64,000 nt of DNA from QHWT01 sp963755695 (GTDB taxonomy: Bacteria; Acidobacteriota; Vicinamibacteria; Vicinamibacterales; 2-12-FULL-66-21): NCBI GenBank assembly GCA_963755695.1, contig CAVWLB010000008.1, positions 1,612,001 through 1,676,000 on the forward strand, given 5' to 3'. Position numbers and translations under genes: made by a program. This document shows, piece after piece, positions 17,920 through 26,980 of this stretch. A model generated the notes under the pieces. That model did no database searches and was not told the DNA's origin. It saw nothing but the letters and a program-made list of their open reading frames with translations. Position 1 is the stretch's first letter. Every line of letters starts with the position of its first letter.

Positions 17920-19015
17920 CCGCCAGGCCTTTCTCCCGGATGAAGCGCTCCATCGCCTCCGCGACGACTTCGTGTCCGCGAGGCGTCAGGTGGACCGTCT
18001 GCTGAAAGAACATGTCTTCGGGACGTGGAGCCGCCCGCAGCGCGGGCAACACGTCCAGCCGCGGCAACGGCAGTTCCGAGAAGGCGGTCTCGAAACGCTC
18101 GCTCGCGCCGTCGCGCACGAGCTTGCCTCCGGCCTGCGAGACCGCGGAGTTGAGCTGACGATAGTCGACATCGTTCACCTGAAACCTGGCCGGAATGAAC
18201 ATCACCATCGTCCGTGCGCCTTGCGTCGCCGCCTCATTCGCGATCGCGGCGACACAGTCGCGAGAGATGCGCAGCCCGTCCGCGATCCTGGGCGCCGGAT
18301 GCGCCGCATAACTCTGAAGCGGTGGCTCCGGAGGTGCCTTCCAGCTTGGAAGCCGATCGAGCACGGATACGATCCGTAACCGAAGGACCTGCAACACCAT
18401 GCTGCGACGGACCAGTCGTCGCATCCGGGTACGGAACGAGTCCGCTGCGACGTCGACGGCCGGCCGGCCGCCCGCTCGAAGCCGCGGCGCCGAGGCGACC
18501 GCTTCTTCGGCGTCGTTTCCCACGAAGATTGCGGCGATGACCAGATCTGGCTGGAACCGGCGCGCGATCTCGCGAAAGAACAGCAACTCTTCGACCGGGC
18601 CGTATCCCTGAACGCCGGCGTTGATGACGCGGTAGGTGTAGGGCCCGCCGTCCCGATTCAGCCGCGCTTCGAGCAGGCTGCAGAACGTCTGCTGCTGATC
18701 GACCTGGACCGAGAGCACGAGCGAATCGCCGAGGACGACGATACGCCGTTCGTTCGCTGGTTTTGGTCCAATGTCGCGATCGTCACGGACCCCTTCAGCG
18801 TTGATCGCGAGGTGCGTGTCGAACTCGGAGGTCACGAAACGGGTGCGCGCGTTCGGCCTGAGGCGGTAGCCGATTTGCCCATCCGGCATGAAGAGCGCCT
18901 GAAAGGACGGCGCGGCCTCCGAGTGTCCCCACGTTCGGAGCGCCGCTTCGAACGCGGCAAACTGTACGCTGCCGATCGCGAGCAAGAGCAGCGCACGGCG
19001 CGCCACCCACGCCAT
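17909..19015 (-). CDS. Membrane-anchored SGNH hydrolase-like (AlgJ/AlgX-type) protein
   Basis: A 368-residue protein with an N-terminal signal anchor (WVARRALLLLAIGSVQFAAF) and an SGNH/GDSL esterase fold in the periplasm. Block I is IVVLGDSLVLS with the nucleophilic serine, block III includes AIFVGNDAEE with the oxyanion asparagine, and block V is TVHLTPRGHEVVAEAM with the catalytic histidine. Paired with the MBOAT gene it is expected to accept acetyl groups and move them to the glycan. An alternative GTG start at 19099 would add 28 arginine-rich residues; I prefer the ATG at 19015 because it places the anchor at the N-terminus, though this leaves a 117-base gap. Confidence 0.75.
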   Translation of the reverse strand: MAWVARRALLLLAIGSVQFAAFEAALRTWGHSEAAPSFQALFMPDGQIGYRLRPNARTRFVTSEFDTHLAINAEGVRDDRDIGPKPANERRIVVLGDSLVLSVQVDQQQTFCSLLEARLNRDGGPYTYRVINAGVQGYGPVEELLFFREIARRFQPDLVIAAIFVGNDAEEAVASAPRLRAGGRPAVDVAADSFRTRMRRLVRRSMVLQVLRLRIVSVLDRLPSWKAPPEPPLQSYAAHPAPRIADGLRISRDCVAAIANEAATQGARTMVMFIPARFQVNDVDYRQLNSAVSQAGGKLVRDGASERFETAFSELPLPRLDVLPALRAAPRPEDMFFQQTVHLTPRGHEVVAEAMERFIREKGLADGF

Positions 19016-19132
19016 CAAACCGGCCGCACGAGTGCGTCGAGGATCGTTCCGCTGTGGGCGCAGGCGGGATCGAGGTCGCTTGGCCCGATTGCGGCGCACT
19101 CTTCTCGACGACTCATTGATGAGCCCTAAATC

Positions 19133-20365
19133 TTAGCGACCCAGTGATTTGAAGGCAAGGGCGCGATCGTACGCCTGCTCGAAGCGAGCGGCCGCCGCGG
19201 CCCAGCCAAAACGCCGTTCGACCATCTCGCGCGCCGCACGGCCGAGCGCGCTGGCGCGCGTTCGATCGCGCAGCAGTGCATCGGCGGCGGACGCGAGCGC
19301 ATCCGGATCGCGCTCACGCACCAGCAGTCCGGTCGCGCCGTCGGTAATCACCGTACCGATTCCCCCGGCGGGGGTTGCCACCACCGGCGTTCCGGTTGCA
19401 AGCGCTTCGAGCACGGTGTTGGGCAACCCATCAACGTTGCCGCTGTCGTCGCGTATCGAGGGAATGACCGCGACATCCGCGGCCGCGAACCACGAACCCA
19501 CGGCGTCCTGGGTGAGGTTGCCCAGAAACCTGACACGGTCTGCGACGCCCTTCTCTCGCGCCCGCGATTCGAGTTCCTCCTGGAGATCGCCCGTACCGGC
19601 AATTGCAAGAGTCGTAGTCGCAGGGAGCCGGGACACGGCGTCGATTACGTACTCGAACCCTTTTTTCCTTACCAGGCGGCCGGCGGTGAACAGCAGCGCC
19701 GCGTCCTGGCTCAGGCCCAGTTCGGCGCGCCGCGACTGCCGCGCACTTGCCTCCGGCTTGAAGCGTGCGGTGTCGACGCCGTACGGCACGACCTCCATTC
19801 GATCCTCGACGGCGCCGAGCGCGAGTGCCCGCCGCGCGAGATCGCCGCTGCAAGCCGTCACGAAACCTGCACGCCGGAAAACCGCGCGCGCGGCGACGCG
19901 CGCGGGGCTCACCCGCTCTGCGACGAACACGTCCGATCCGTGCAGGCTGACGACGAGCGGTAAGGCGGGCGCGGCGGCGGCTCCCATCACGCCACCGGGT
20001 ACGACCCAGTGCGCGTGCATGATCGTCGCGCGTCGTTTCTGTGCTACCCGCATCGCCTTGAACCAGCCCGCCGTCATCGCCAGAGGCGCGGCCATCCACG
20101 CGGTGCTCCGCAGCCGCACGTCGGCGTGCATGCCGGCGGCATATCCGAACACGTTCAACGCGGGCACTGGCGCGTAGCGGAAGAAATGGAAGGACAGGCC
20201 TCCTTCCTCACGTTCTCGCCGGACGAGCGGATGCCATGGCGCGACGATGTGCACGTCGTGGCCGCGAGCGGCGACCTGCTTCGCGATTGGTTCCATGAAC
20301 GTGCCGACGCTGTCCCCTGGAAACCGGGGATACGACGTCGTCACCATCACGACGACGTGCCGCAT
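19133..20365 (-). CDS. GT4 glycosyltransferase
   Basis: A 410-residue GT-B enzyme of family GT4. The N-terminal domain starts TTSYPRFPGDSVGTFM and includes MHAHWVVPGG and LHGSDVFV, typical of retaining glycosyltransferases in exopolysaccharide loci. The donor domain has TAGRLVRKKGFEYVIDA, the E-x7-E motif in DGLPNTVLEALATGTPVVAT, and the usual C-terminal helices. It adds a sugar from a nucleotide donor to a lipid-linked glycan at the cytoplasmic membrane face. Its ATG follows the stop of the DPM-type gene by one base, so the two are translationally linked. Which sugar is unknown. Confidence 0.88.
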   Translation of the reverse strand: MRHVVVMVTTSYPRFPGDSVGTFMEPIAKQVAARGHDVHIVAPWHPLVRREREEGGLSFHFFRYAPVPALNVFGYAAGMHADVRLRSTAWMAAPLAMTAGWFKAMRVAQKRRATIMHAHWVVPGGVMGAAAAPALPLVVSLHGSDVFVAERVSPARVAARAVFRRAGFVTACSGDLARRALALGAVEDRMEVVPYGVDTARFKPEASARQSRRAELGLSQDAALLFTAGRLVRKKGFEYVIDAVSRLPATTTLAIAGTGDLQEELESRAREKGVADRVRFLGNLTQDAVGSWFAAADVAVIPSIRDDSGNVDGLPNTVLEALATGTPVVATPAGGIGTVITDGATGLLVRERDPDALASAADALLRDRTRASALGRAAREMVERRFGWAAAAARFEQAYDRALAFKSLGR

Positions 20366-20366
20366 C

Positions 20367-21078
20367 TCAAGGGCCGGACTGACGGAAGACGAGGCGCCAG
20401 GGCATCACCAGCGATTCGAGCAGCACGCCCGATGAGAGCTTCGACTGGCCCTGGCGCCGCTCGACGAAGATGATCGGCACTTCAGCGATTCGCAGCCCGA
20501 GCCGTTGCGCGTTGTAGAGCATCTCGACCAGAAACGCGTAGCCGTCGGAAACCATGCCGGCAATCGGCAGCCGCCCGAGCGCTTCGCGCCGCCAGCAACG
20601 GAAACCGCTCGTGCAGTCGCTCGTCGAGAGACTAGTGATCAGCCTGATGTAGCGATTGCCGAACGCGCTGAGGAAAATCCGGTGCAGCGGCCAGTTGACG
20701 ACGCTGACGCCGTTCAGGTATCGCGAGCCGATGACGAGATCCTGGGTGGCGGCGGCCGCGACGAGGTCCGGAAGGTATTCGGGATTGTGCGAGAGGTCGG
20801 CGTCCATCTGGCAGATGAAGTCCGCGGTCCCCTCCTTGAGCGCGTAAAGAAGCCCGTCGACGTAAGACCGGCCGAGCCCGCGCTGGCCGGTCCGGTGCAT
20901 CACGTCCACTCGTCCTGGATGCTCGCGTGCCAGCTGATCGGCGATGGCGCCGGTCCCGTCGGGAGACCCGTCGTCGACGACCAGCATGCGGAATCCTTCG
21001 GTACTTGAGCACGCCAGCGGCGAGCAGAGGAAGGTTCTCGCGTTCGTTATACGTTGGAACGACGACCAGTACATTCAT
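20367..21078 (-). CDS. DPM1-type polyprenol-phosphate glycosyltransferase, frameshifted near 21000
   Basis: A GT2 enzyme of about 236 residues. The true N-terminus begins at the ATG at 21078 (MNVLVVVPTYNERENLPLLA); after 25 codons one extra base at about 21000 breaks the frame, and the rest reads GFRMLVVDDGSPDGTG, then MDADLSHNPEYLP, GSRYLNG and the C-terminal VERRQGQSKLS. Removing that base gives an unbroken DPM1 homologue of normal length. It would load mannose or glucose on polyprenyl phosphate, supplying the GT39-like enzymes in the locus. The frameshift is probably a sequencing error. The first 32 bases overlap the end of the upstream membrane transferase gene. Confidence 0.82.
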
Positions 21079-22315
21079 GTGAACGGGCCGCCAGACCGGC
21101 GGCCGAGACAATCAACGCGGGATCGATCACCGGAATCCGAAATCGTTCCTGCGGAAAGAACACGATGCTCACGAAGAGCGTCGATGCTGCCATCAACCAC
21201 AGCGCCACAGGTGCGCGGTCACCGCCGAGCCACCAGGCCCCGGCCAGCGCAGCGGGGAGCAGCAGCAGATAGGCGCCCGCTGACGCCAACACGTACTTCG
21301 TCGAGTGTAGCGTATAGGACGGTCCGAACGGCACCACCGTGAAGAATGCCTTTCGCAGCATGAGCGTGGCCCAGTCGGCCGGGTGGGCTCTGATCCAGCA
21401 GAATGCCTCGCGGTAGTACAGAGGCTCGCGTTCTTCGGCGGTCAGCTCGGCGTAGCGGTTTCTGAAGGCGAGCTCGGCTCGCTTCAACTCGGGATTGGCG
21501 GCGAGATCGCCTTCTCCGCGGGCCAGGGGATGGTTGCCGGTCCAGAACGTAACGCCCCCTTCCGAGGCGACGAGGACGAACCGTCCATAGACGCGGGCGT
21601 TGCGAATCGTCCACGGCGCGACGCAGGCGAGAGCGACCGCCACGAAGAGAACGGCAGCTCTGACGTTGCGCTTCCACACCATCCACATCGCCGCGAGGGG
21701 GACGAAGAACAGCATTGCTGGTCTGACGAGAATTCCGATTCCGGTGAGCACGGCGCCCAGCACGCGGACACTGACAGTTCTGGAGCCCGAAGCGGTGACT
21801 GTCACCCTTCCTGGCCCTGGACCGGTGAGGGTCTCCCTTTCGAGCACCCATGCCGCGGCCAGGGCGATGGTGGAGTAGAGGGTTTCGCTGAGCGCGTACG
21901 CCGGGATGAACACCAGTGGCGGATACAGCGCGGCAATCCAGGCTGCCGTGACGGCGGCGCGCGCGCCAGCGACCCGCCCGGCGATGAGCGCGATCAACCA
22001 CACGCCGATCGTGCCCACAACCACTTGCGCAACCTTTACACGCGCCGGCACGGTGTCGACCGGCTCGGTGACGTGAAGCATCGCAAGAAAGACCGGATAT
22101 CCGGGCGCGCGGCCGAACCGCTGCGCGGTGCCGCTGATCGGCTCATCCCCCGGGTACACGAACCCTTCGCCTCGCGCGACGCTGCGCGCCAGCGCAAGAT
22201 ATTCCCGCTCGTCGTGTGTCATCGGCTGGCCCACCCAGTAGACCAGCGCAAAGGCGAGGCGCAACGCCAAGCCGACCGCGAGCGACGCGACGATCCAGCG
22301 TCGCCAGCGGTTCAC
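21047..22315 (-). CDS. GT39-like polytopic membrane glycosyltransferase
   Basis: A 422-residue protein with about ten membrane helices, starting at a GTG at 22315 that overlaps the stop of the upstream GT2 gene (GTGA). Longer in-frame starts fall inside that gene. After the first helix comes YWVGQPMTHDEREYLALAR, whose THDE acidic cluster corresponds to the catalytic aspartate loop of GT39/PMT-type enzymes. A conserved IRNARVYGRFVLVASEGG segment after helix 7 is typical of this group. It is expected to use a polyprenyl-phosphate sugar in the periplasm. One of three such enzymes in the locus, suggesting a glycan with several periplasmically added side sugars. Confidence 0.8.
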   Translation of the reverse strand: MNRWRRWIVASLAVGLALRLAFALVYWVGQPMTHDEREYLALARSVARGEGFVYPGDEPISGTAQRFGRAPGYPVFLAMLHVTEPVDTVPARVKVAQVVVGTIGVWLIALIAGRVAGARAAVTAAWIAALYPPLVFIPAYALSETLYSTIALAAAWVLERETLTGPGPGRVTVTASGSRTVSVRVLGAVLTGIGILVRPAMLFFVPLAAMWMVWKRNVRAAVLFVAVALACVAPWTIRNARVYGRFVLVASEGGVTFWTGNHPLARGEGDLAANPELKRAELAFRNRYAELTAEEREPLYYREAFCWIRAHPADWATLMLRKAFFTVVPFGPSYTLHSTKYVLASAGAYLLLLPAALAGAWWLGGDRAPVALWLMAASTLFVSIVFFPQERFRIPVIDPALIVSAAGLAARSHECTGRRSNV

Positions 22316-23172
22316 TGCCGGCCTTCGAAACGAAGCGCCGAGATCTGCTCGGAAACCAGGCCGACGAGGAATACGACGACCGCGAAGAGAATGAGGAGCA
22401 CCGACGAATTGGTAATGTGACTTTGCGTGCGAATCGTCCATGCCGCGTACCCGGCACCGACTACGAACGACGCAAGGCTGAGGGGCAGGAAGACCCGCAG
22501 CGGGCTGAAGAGCGAGACGATCTTGAAGATGATGATCAGGAACTTCGTGCCGTCACGCGCGAGCTTGATCTTCGATTCGCCCACGCGCTGACGTGCGTGC
22601 ACCGGCTCGAACAGGACGTTGTAGCCCGCCTTGATGAACGCCAATGTCGTCGTCGTCGGCGTGGAGAAGCCGTTGGGCAGCAGGTGCAGGAATTCGCGCA
22701 GGTGCTGCCGGCGCGCGCCGCGGAACCCCGAGGTCAGATCGGGGATCTCTCGGTCCGCCAGGTAACTCGCGAGACGGTTCAACGCCCAGTTGCCCGCCCG
22801 TCGCCCGGGCGTTGCCTGCGTCGTGGCGGCCCGCGCGCCGACGACGAGATCGTACTCGCCCAGACGGGCGATGAGCCGCAGCGCATCTTCCGGCGGATGT
22901 TGGCCGTCGCCATCGATGATCAACACGTACTCGCCGGTGGCACGCCGGATGCCGCTCTTCACCGCCGCGCCGTTGCCTTTGTTGTACGGATGCTGGACGA
23001 CGAGTGCTCCGGCGGCGCAAGCCCGTTCCCCGGTGCCGTCAGCCGACCCATCGTCGACGACAATGATCTCGTGCCACGCGGCGGCGGCACGGAGCGTCGA
23101 AATGAGGCCGGCGATGGCGGCTCCCTCGTTGTAGGCCGGGATGACTATCGAAACACTCGACGCGTCGGCCAC
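22312..23172 (-). CDS. GT2 glycosyltransferase with two C-terminal membrane helices
   Basis: A 286-residue protein starting at GTG 23172, immediately abutting the stop of the next upstream GT2 gene. The GT2 catalytic domain shows IVIPAYNEGAAIAGL, VVDDGSADGTGE, IDGDGQHPPED and TSGFRGARRQ; two hydrophobic helices near the C-terminus anchor it (FLPLSLASFVVGAGYAAWTI and LLILFAVVVFLVGLV). This is the layout of GtrB/ArnC-type undecaprenyl-phosphate glycosyltransferases, which make membrane-bound sugar donors. Functionally it probably feeds the neighbouring GT39-like enzyme, whose start overlaps its stop. Confidence 0.87.
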   Translation of the reverse strand: MADASSVSIVIPAYNEGAAIAGLISTLRAAAAWHEIIVVDDGSADGTGERACAAGALVVQHPYNKGNGAAVKSGIRRATGEYVLIIDGDGQHPPEDALRLIARLGEYDLVVGARAATTQATPGRRAGNWALNRLASYLADREIPDLTSGFRGARRQHLREFLHLLPNGFSTPTTTTLAFIKAGYNVLFEPVHARQRVGESKIKLARDGTKFLIIIFKIVSLFSPLRVFLPLSLASFVVGAGYAAWTIRTQSHITNSSVLLILFAVVVFLVGLVSEQISALRFEGRQ

Positions 23173-24186
23173 TCAGTGCTCCCAGCGGGACGCGCGGTCG
23201 CGCGAGGTCACCGCGCCTTCCGGCGGCTTGGCATCCCGGGTCGGCAACTCGAGCGAGCGGACGCGATACACGAGATCCTCGAGCAGCTTGCGATTGGCGG
23301 AGATGACGTCTGCCAGCAGGCCGATCAGCACCACCTGGAAGCCGACGATCATCAGCACTGCGGCATAGATCAGCGACTGAAGGTAGCGGCCGCCGCCAGT
23401 GAAAGACGTGAGGTAGTAGTAGAGAAAGCGCAGCGAGATGAGGAAGCCGGCACCGAACAGCGTCAGACCGATGTAGGTGAACACCTTCAACGGTTCGTAC
23501 ATCGCGTAGATCCGGACGATGGTGGCACCGGATCGCTTGATGTAGGTGAAGGCGCTGTCGAACAGGCGCGACTCGCGGGTGCGCGGATTGGTGGCGATCG
23601 GCACGTGCGCGATCGCCATCCGCTTCTTGCCCGCCTGAATGATCGACTCCAGGGTGTAGGAAAATTCCGAGACGATGGTCATCCGCAGCGCTGCCTCGCG
23701 GGTGTAGGCGCGGAACCCGCTCGTGGTGTCGGGCACCGCCGTGCTCGACACCTGTCTGACGACCCAGCTGCCGAGGCGCTGGAGCTGCCGCTTGCGCCAC
23801 GACATGTGCTCGAGCTCGGCGATGTTGCGATCGCCGATGCAGATGTCAGCTTCGCCGCGCACCAGCGGTTCGATCAATTTCTGGATGTCTCGGCCGGAGT
23901 ACCGATTGTCCGCGTCGGTATTGACGATGATGTCGGCACCGGCCTTGACGCAGGCGTCGATGCCGGCCTGAAAGGCCGCCGCCAGGCCTTTGTTCCGACG
24001 CAGCCGCACCACGTGGTTCACCCCGCAGGCGATTGCCACCTCCGAGGTGCCATCGCGCGACCCGTCGTCGATGACCAGGGTCTCGATGGTGTCGATGCCA
24101 GGGATGCTGCGTGGAAGATCCGCAAGCGTCGCCGGCAGCGTTGCGGCTTCATTCAGGCACGGAATCTGGATGATCAGTTTGCTCAC
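23173..24186 (-). CDS. GT2 glycosyltransferase with C-terminal membrane domain
   Basis: A 337-residue GT2 protein beginning with a GTG at 24186. Motifs are IQIPCLNEAATLPATL, VIDDGSRDGTSE, NTDADNRYSGRDIQ and TSGFRAYTREAA, followed by two C-terminal membrane helices (VFTYIGLTLFGAGFLISL; LIYAAVLMIVGFQVVLIGLL). The overall layout matches the undecaprenyl-phosphate-glucose/mannose synthase-like family found in O-antigen and glycan loci. It starts seven bases after the stop of the fragmented GT4 gene and abuts the second GT2 gene, so all are likely co-transcribed. Confidence 0.87.
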   Translation of the reverse strand: MSKLIIQIPCLNEAATLPATLADLPRSIPGIDTIETLVIDDGSRDGTSEVAIACGVNHVVRLRRNKGLAAAFQAGIDACVKAGADIIVNTDADNRYSGRDIQKLIEPLVRGEADICIGDRNIAELEHMSWRKRQLQRLGSWVVRQVSSTAVPDTTSGFRAYTREAALRMTIVSEFSYTLESIIQAGKKRMAIAHVPIATNPRTRESRLFDSAFTYIKRSGATIVRIYAMYEPLKVFTYIGLTLFGAGFLISLRFLYYYLTSFTGGGRYLQSLIYAAVLMIVGFQVVLIGLLADVISANRKLLEDLVYRVRSLELPTRDAKPPEGAVTSRDRASRWEH

Positions 24187-24193
24187 GGCTTGC

Positions 24194-25247
24194 TCATAGA
24201 TGTCCGAGGAGCTTCTCGATCACGCCGTCCCAGGTGACGGTCCTCGCACGGTCGTATCCAGCATCGCCGAGAGACGCGGCACGCGTCCGGTTAGCCGCCA
24301 GCGAATTGATGGCGTCGGCCAGCGATTCCGGCGCCGGATCGCACACGATGCCGTTCGTGCCGTTTTCGACGAACTCGAGGGGACCGCCAGCGTCACGGGT
24401 GGTGATGACCGGCTTGCGCGCCATGAACGATTCCAGCGTGACGTATCCGTAATCTTCCTCGTAGGGACGGATAGATGGTGGCCAGCGCTCCCGCGTACAG
24501 CTGCACGAGTTCCTCGTCTCCGACGCTGCCGCGAAACTCGACGCGGTCGGCGAGCTGGATTTCTTCGGTCAGCCGCTTCGCGGCATCCAATTGCGTTCCT
24601 TCTCCGACCACGACCAGCCGGAGTCCGGGTTTCGCGCTCCGCATCGCCCGAATCGCGAGGTCGACGCGCTTGACCGATTCCACGCGGCCGACGGAGAGCA
24701 CGTACGGGCCTGAAGGGCCCGCGCGAAGCCGATCGAACAGACGCGGCGGATGATACAGCGCCTCGGCGCAAGGCCGTTGTACTTCTCGCAGCCGGACCGA
24801 CGTGAGCCGGCTGATCGTGAAGAGCCGCCGCGCACTCGCCGAGCATCTCCGTGTCGAGCGTGATCAGCCGTATCGCGCAGCCCGACGTCGTGCTCGTTGT
24901 GGCCGAAGTCGCTGTAGGTCGTGCCGCACAGCTCGTACGCGGCGCGGTACTGATGGATCAGCCACGCGACCTTCGTCGGGTGCCGGACGAAGTAGGTCGG
25001 AAACTTCGTGGCGATCAGCGCAGATCGATCGGCCGGCCGTTGCTCTCGCTGAGATCGAGCAGCCGCCAGGCGGCTGCGTGGCGGCAGGATCTCTTCCTTC
25101 GGGTACCACTTGAACGGGACGCTGACGAGCTCGGCCGCGTAGCCGCGCGCGCGCAGCTCGCGCGATCAGCTCGCGAACGTGCGCTTCTGCGCCGCCGTGC
25201 ACGAACGGCACCTGCGCTTCGCAGACCACGACGGTGCGAATGGGCAT
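24194..25247 (-). CDS. GT4 glycosyltransferase, broken by several indels
   Basis: No single frame covers this gene, but reading across shifts restores a GT4 enzyme of about 350 residues. It starts MPIRTVVVCEAQVPFVHGG at the ATG at 25247 (GGAE helix of the acceptor domain), continues through SVGRVESVKRVDLAIRA and VEFRGSVGDEELVQLYAG, and ends with ARKPVITTRDAGGPLEF (donor-binding E motif) and IEKLLGHL before the TGA at 24194. At least five single-base shifts are needed, which leave the conserved motifs intact, so sequencing error is likelier than decay. It lies 22 bases behind the ychF-type gene and seven bases ahead of the GT2 gene. Expected to add a sugar to the lipid-linked glycan. Confidence 0.72.
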
Positions 25248-25269
25248 TACGCGGAACACCGGAATCGTA

Positions 25270-26373
25270 TCACGTGGCGTGACGGAAGTTGATCACGTCG
25301 CCGTCGAGCACGATGTACTCCTTGCCTTCGAGGCGCAGCTCGCCGTGATCGCGGCACGCGGCGAGCGAGCCGCGCGCGAGCAGGTGCTCGTAGCGGACGA
25401 CTTCGGCGCGGATGAAGCCGCGCTGGATGTCGGTGTGGATCTCGCCGGCCGCGTTCTGCGCGGTGGTGTCGCGCGGAATCGACCAGGCGCGGCTTTCGTC
25501 CTCGCCGACGGTGAAGAACGAGATGTAGCCGAGCAGGTCGTAGCTCGCGCGGATGACGCGATCGAGGCCCGATTCGTGCAGGCCGAGATCGGCCATGAAG
25601 GCCGCGGCATCGGCGTCGTCGAGCTGCGCGATCTCGAGCTCGATCTTCGCGCAGATCGGCACCGCACGCGTCGCCGCGCCCGTGACGAAATCCTCGCAGC
25701 CCGGCGAGCTCGACCGCGCGATCCGCTTGCGGCAGATCCGCCTCGTCGAGGTTCAGCACGATCAGCAGCGGCTTCGCCGAGAGGAACTGGAAGCCGCGCA
25801 GCCGCTTCGCGTCGTCGGCGGCGAGCTCCAGCGTCGCGCAGCGGCCTGCCGTCTTCGAGCGCGGTCGCGGCAACGCTGCAGGATCTCCTGCTCCTTCTTC
25901 AGCTCCGGCGTTGCTGCCGGCCTTCTTCAGATCGCGCTCGAGCCGTTCGAGCCGCCGCTCGACGACGCCGAGGTCCGCGAGGATCACTTCGTCTTCCATC
26001 GTGCGCACGTCGCGCGCGGGATCGACCGAGCCGGCCGCGTGCGGCACCGACGGATCGCGGAACATGCGGACGACGTGCAGCAGCGCGTCGGCGTTGCGGA
26101 ACGGCGCGACGTCGAGCAGGGCGGCCGCGCCCGGCCTTCGCGCCGGCGGCGCCGCCCATGTCGGCGAATTCCACCGTGGCGGGCACGTGTTTCTTCGGGT
26201 TGAAGAGCGCCGTCAGCTGGTCGAGGCGCGTCGTCGGGCACCCGGGCGACGCCGACGTTGCGCGTCCTGCTTGCCGCCGGGCGCGGGGCGCCTCGCGGGC
26301 GCTGGTCAGCAGCTGGAACAGGGCGGTCTTGCCCGAGGACGGGAATCCAATGAGGCCGGCATGCTGGCAGCAT
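25270..26373 (-). CDS. ychF: YchF/OLA1-type P-loop ATPase, broken by several indels
   Basis: Joining frames recovers a protein of about 360 residues. It begins GLIGFPSSGKTALFQLLTSA, with the P-loop GFPSSGKT, then a switch region VEFADMGGAAG. The nucleotide-specificity motif reads VLNLDEADLP: NxxE in place of the NKxD of true GTPases, the signature of YchF/OLA1, which prefer ATP. A helical coiled segment (RRLERLERDLKKAG) precedes the C-terminal TGS-like domain ending RLEGKEYIVLDGDVINF. YchF binds ribosomes and affects translation and stress responses. At least five indels are present. I place the start at the ATG at 26373 (one shift before the P-loop); 26394 is an alternative. It is divergent from mraZ. 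Confidence 0.75.
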
Positions 26374-26429
26374 CCGTCGAGCATCCTGCGACATCGCTAG
26401 CACGACTGCGCAACCTGCATGGGGCGAAA

Positions 26430-26435
26430 ATTATA
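26430..26435 (-). promoter_or_regulatory. -10 box for ychF and the glycan operon
   Basis: The minus strand reads a perfect TATAAT here, with initiation expected near 26423 and the ychF start about 50 bases on. No good -35 lies at 16-18 bases. With the mraZ promoter it forms a divergent pair in the 160-base gap between the two transcription units; nothing else is evident in that gap. Confidence 0.45.
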
Positions 26436-26467
26436 GCGTAAGCCCTAAGAGGCTCTGCATTTTGCCG

Positions 26468-26497
26468 TTGACAGCACCAGGACCCGTCCCCTACTAT
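26468..26497 (+). promoter_or_regulatory. Sigma-70-type promoter of the dcw cluster
   Basis: Consensus TTGACA (26468-26473), an 18-base spacer and TACTAT (26492-26497). Transcription would begin near 26504, about 32 bases before the mraZ GTG, leaving room for the GGAG Shine-Dalgarno at 26524-26527. This is the strongest promoter match in the window and sits where the main dcw promoter is expected. MraZ typically binds repeats of TGGGN near this site; I do not see a convincing set of them. Confidence 0.75.
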
Positions 26498-26535
26498 CGC
26501 CGTGGATTTTTGTGGAGCGAAGTGGAGTAAAAGCC

Positions 26536-26980
26536 GTGCTCCGGGGCAACTACGCCGCCAAAATCGATGACAAGGGGCGGCTCAAGATCCCGAACGCCTT
26601 CCGTGCCCTCGTCGAGGAGACGCACGGAACCGAGCTGTTCGTGACGAGCCTGACGGGGGAGTCCGTCCGCATCTATCCCGATGCCGGTCTGGCTGGCGCT
26701 CGAGGAGAAGCTCGCGCGCGCCCCCTCCACGCATCCCGTCGCGCGCTCAAGTTTCTCGACCGCGTCAACTACTTCGGCCAGACCGCGGAGATCGACGCGC
26801 AGGGACGCGTGGTGATCCACGCGCGGCTGCGCGAGTCGGCCGGCATGGCGGGCGAAGTCGACGTGCTCGGGCAGGTCGATCACCTCGACGTGTGGAACCA
26901 CGAGCGCTTCGTCGCGAAGCTGCAGCGCGAGCCGTACACCGACGACGACGCGCAGGGCGCTGTCGGAGTTCGGGATCTGA
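26536..26980 (+). CDS. mraZ: Transcriptional regulator MraZ, frameshifted
   Basis: First gene of the dcw cluster. The GTG at 26536 follows a GGAG Shine-Dalgarno and gives LRGNYAAKIDDKGRLKIP, the first SpoVT/AbrB-like half. The second half is NYFGQTAEIDAQGRVVI, and a third conserved segment is LGQVDHLDVWNHERF. The stretch IYPMPVWLALEEKL only appears after removing one base near 26680; two further shifts near 26745 and 26960 are required before the terminal ALSEFGI and the TGA at 26978. The protein would have about 147 residues, normal for MraZ, which represses its own operon and competes in rRNA methylase context. Indels are probably sequencing errors. Confidence 0.82.

Noticed and set aside
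22216..24237. A 673-codon open frame antisense to two GT2 genes
   Set aside because: It runs opposite well-defined glycosyltransferases and has no recognisable motif; such long antisense frames are expected at high GC.
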